From positions 1 through 7,377 of the forward strand of contig JAISWY010000029.1 in the NCBI GenBank assembly GCA_031270925.1: 7,377 nucleotides of DNA. Direction: 5' to 3'. Of this stretch, positions 7,148 through 7,377 are shown piece after piece. Position numbers and translations under genes: made by a program. Numbering within the stretch: position 1 is the first letter of the stretch; each line of letters begins with the position of its first letter. This stretch comes from Candidatus Symbiothrix sp. Its GTDB lineage: Bacteria > Bacteroidota > Bacteroidia > Bacteroidales > Azobacteroidaceae. A model generated the notes under the pieces. That model was not told where the DNA came from, made no database searches, and saw only the letters and a list, made by a program, of their open reading frames with translations.

Positions 7148-7377
7148 ATGGATAATTTACCGTTTTGGATATTGACCGCCGCATACGCTGGACATATATT
7201 GGAGGAATATGCATTGGACTGGCGTAAATGGACGCAGGAAGTATCCGGATTGAAACTGGAATGGGCAGAATTTTTTGTTGCGAATTTTGCTGTCATTGTC
7301 TTGGGAATTTGTTGTTCGGCGACAGGTTTCGATTGTCCTGTTTTCTCATACATGTTTGTTGGTCTGGCGGCAATCAA
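7148..7377 (+). CDS. HXXEE-domain membrane protein, N-terminal fragment
   Basis: The first 76 codons of a gene that runs off the window end. Seen: H-I-L-E-E at residues 16-20, close to the N terminus and within a hydrophobic segment (FWILTAAYAGHILEEYALDW). This is the His-x-x-Glu-Glu motif that names the HXXEE family of small integral membrane proteins of unknown function. A second hydrophobic helix, FFVANFAVIVLGICC, lies at about residues 44-58, and another begins at VFSYMFVGLAAI. The start is ATG 7148; an ATG at 7141 in another frame stops after four codons. The 5' context is A/T-rich without a Shine-Dalgarno sequence, normal for Bacteroidota. The gene has its own promoter-like site and lies 139 bp after the GH31 stop, so it is probably not part of the PUL. 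The biochemical role of the family is not known; the conserved His and Glu residues could bind metal, which is speculation. Confidence 0.8.
   Translation, partial: MDNLPFWILTAAYAGHILEEYALDWRKWTQEVSGLKLEWAEFFVANFAVIVLGICCSATGFDCPVFSYMFVGLAAI

Noticed and set aside
7126..7377. Antisense open frame of 83 codons at the right end
   Set aside because: The + strand of the same stretch has a recognisable HXXEE motif, hydrophobic helices and a matching promoter; the antisense product has no recognisable features.

Overview
The window is the 3' part of a polysaccharide utilization locus (PUL) from a member of the Bacteroidota. The support is the susC-susD-susE/F-like order, the acidic-rich surface lipoprotein N termini, A-rich translation starts without Shine-Dalgarno sequences, and one promoter-like match to the Bacteroides -33/-7 consensus. 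Genus and species cannot be decided from this sequence. A Bacteroidales-like organism is plausible, but that is inference.

Layout, all on the + strand: (1) 2-415, the C-terminal end of a SusC-type TonB-dependent transporter, cut by the window edge. (2) 433-2379, a SusD/RagB glycan-binding lipoprotein. (3) 2403-3500, a SusE/SusF-like glycan-binding lipoprotein. (4) 3511-4716, a GH76 family lipoprotein, predicted endo-alpha-1,6-mannanase. (5) about 4846-7008, a GH31 family enzyme, predicted periplasmic alpha-glucosidase. (6) 7148 to beyond 7377, the start of a membrane protein of the HXXEE family, which looks like a separate transcription unit. The first five genes are separated by 10-23 bp, except for the GH76-GH31 junction, and probably form one operon.

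Proposed joint function: the surface proteins SusD, SusE/F-like and GH76 bind and cut an alpha-mannose-containing glycan. The SusC/SusD complex imports the oligosaccharides, and the GH31 enzyme removes alpha-linked sugar, most likely glucose, in the periplasm. A mannan-type target follows from the GH76 assignment. The pairing with GH31 hints at a glucose-decorated or mixed alpha-mannose/alpha-glucose substrate. No regulator and no exo-mannosidase (GH92, GH125, GH38) is visible here; they would have to lie upstream of the window or elsewhere.

The most unusual structure is at 4759-4866, between the GH76 gene and the body of the GH31 gene. It is a 108-bp nested-palindrome element resembling a REP/BIME-like interspersed repeat: two outer hairpins flank a near-perfect inverted repeat, with a smaller inverted repeat inside. 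It has no in-frame stop, is exactly 36 codons long, and its last hairpin encodes the beginning of the GH31 signal peptide. The likely start codon of the GH31 gene therefore lies inside the repeat. The rest of the window is a conventional PUL end.
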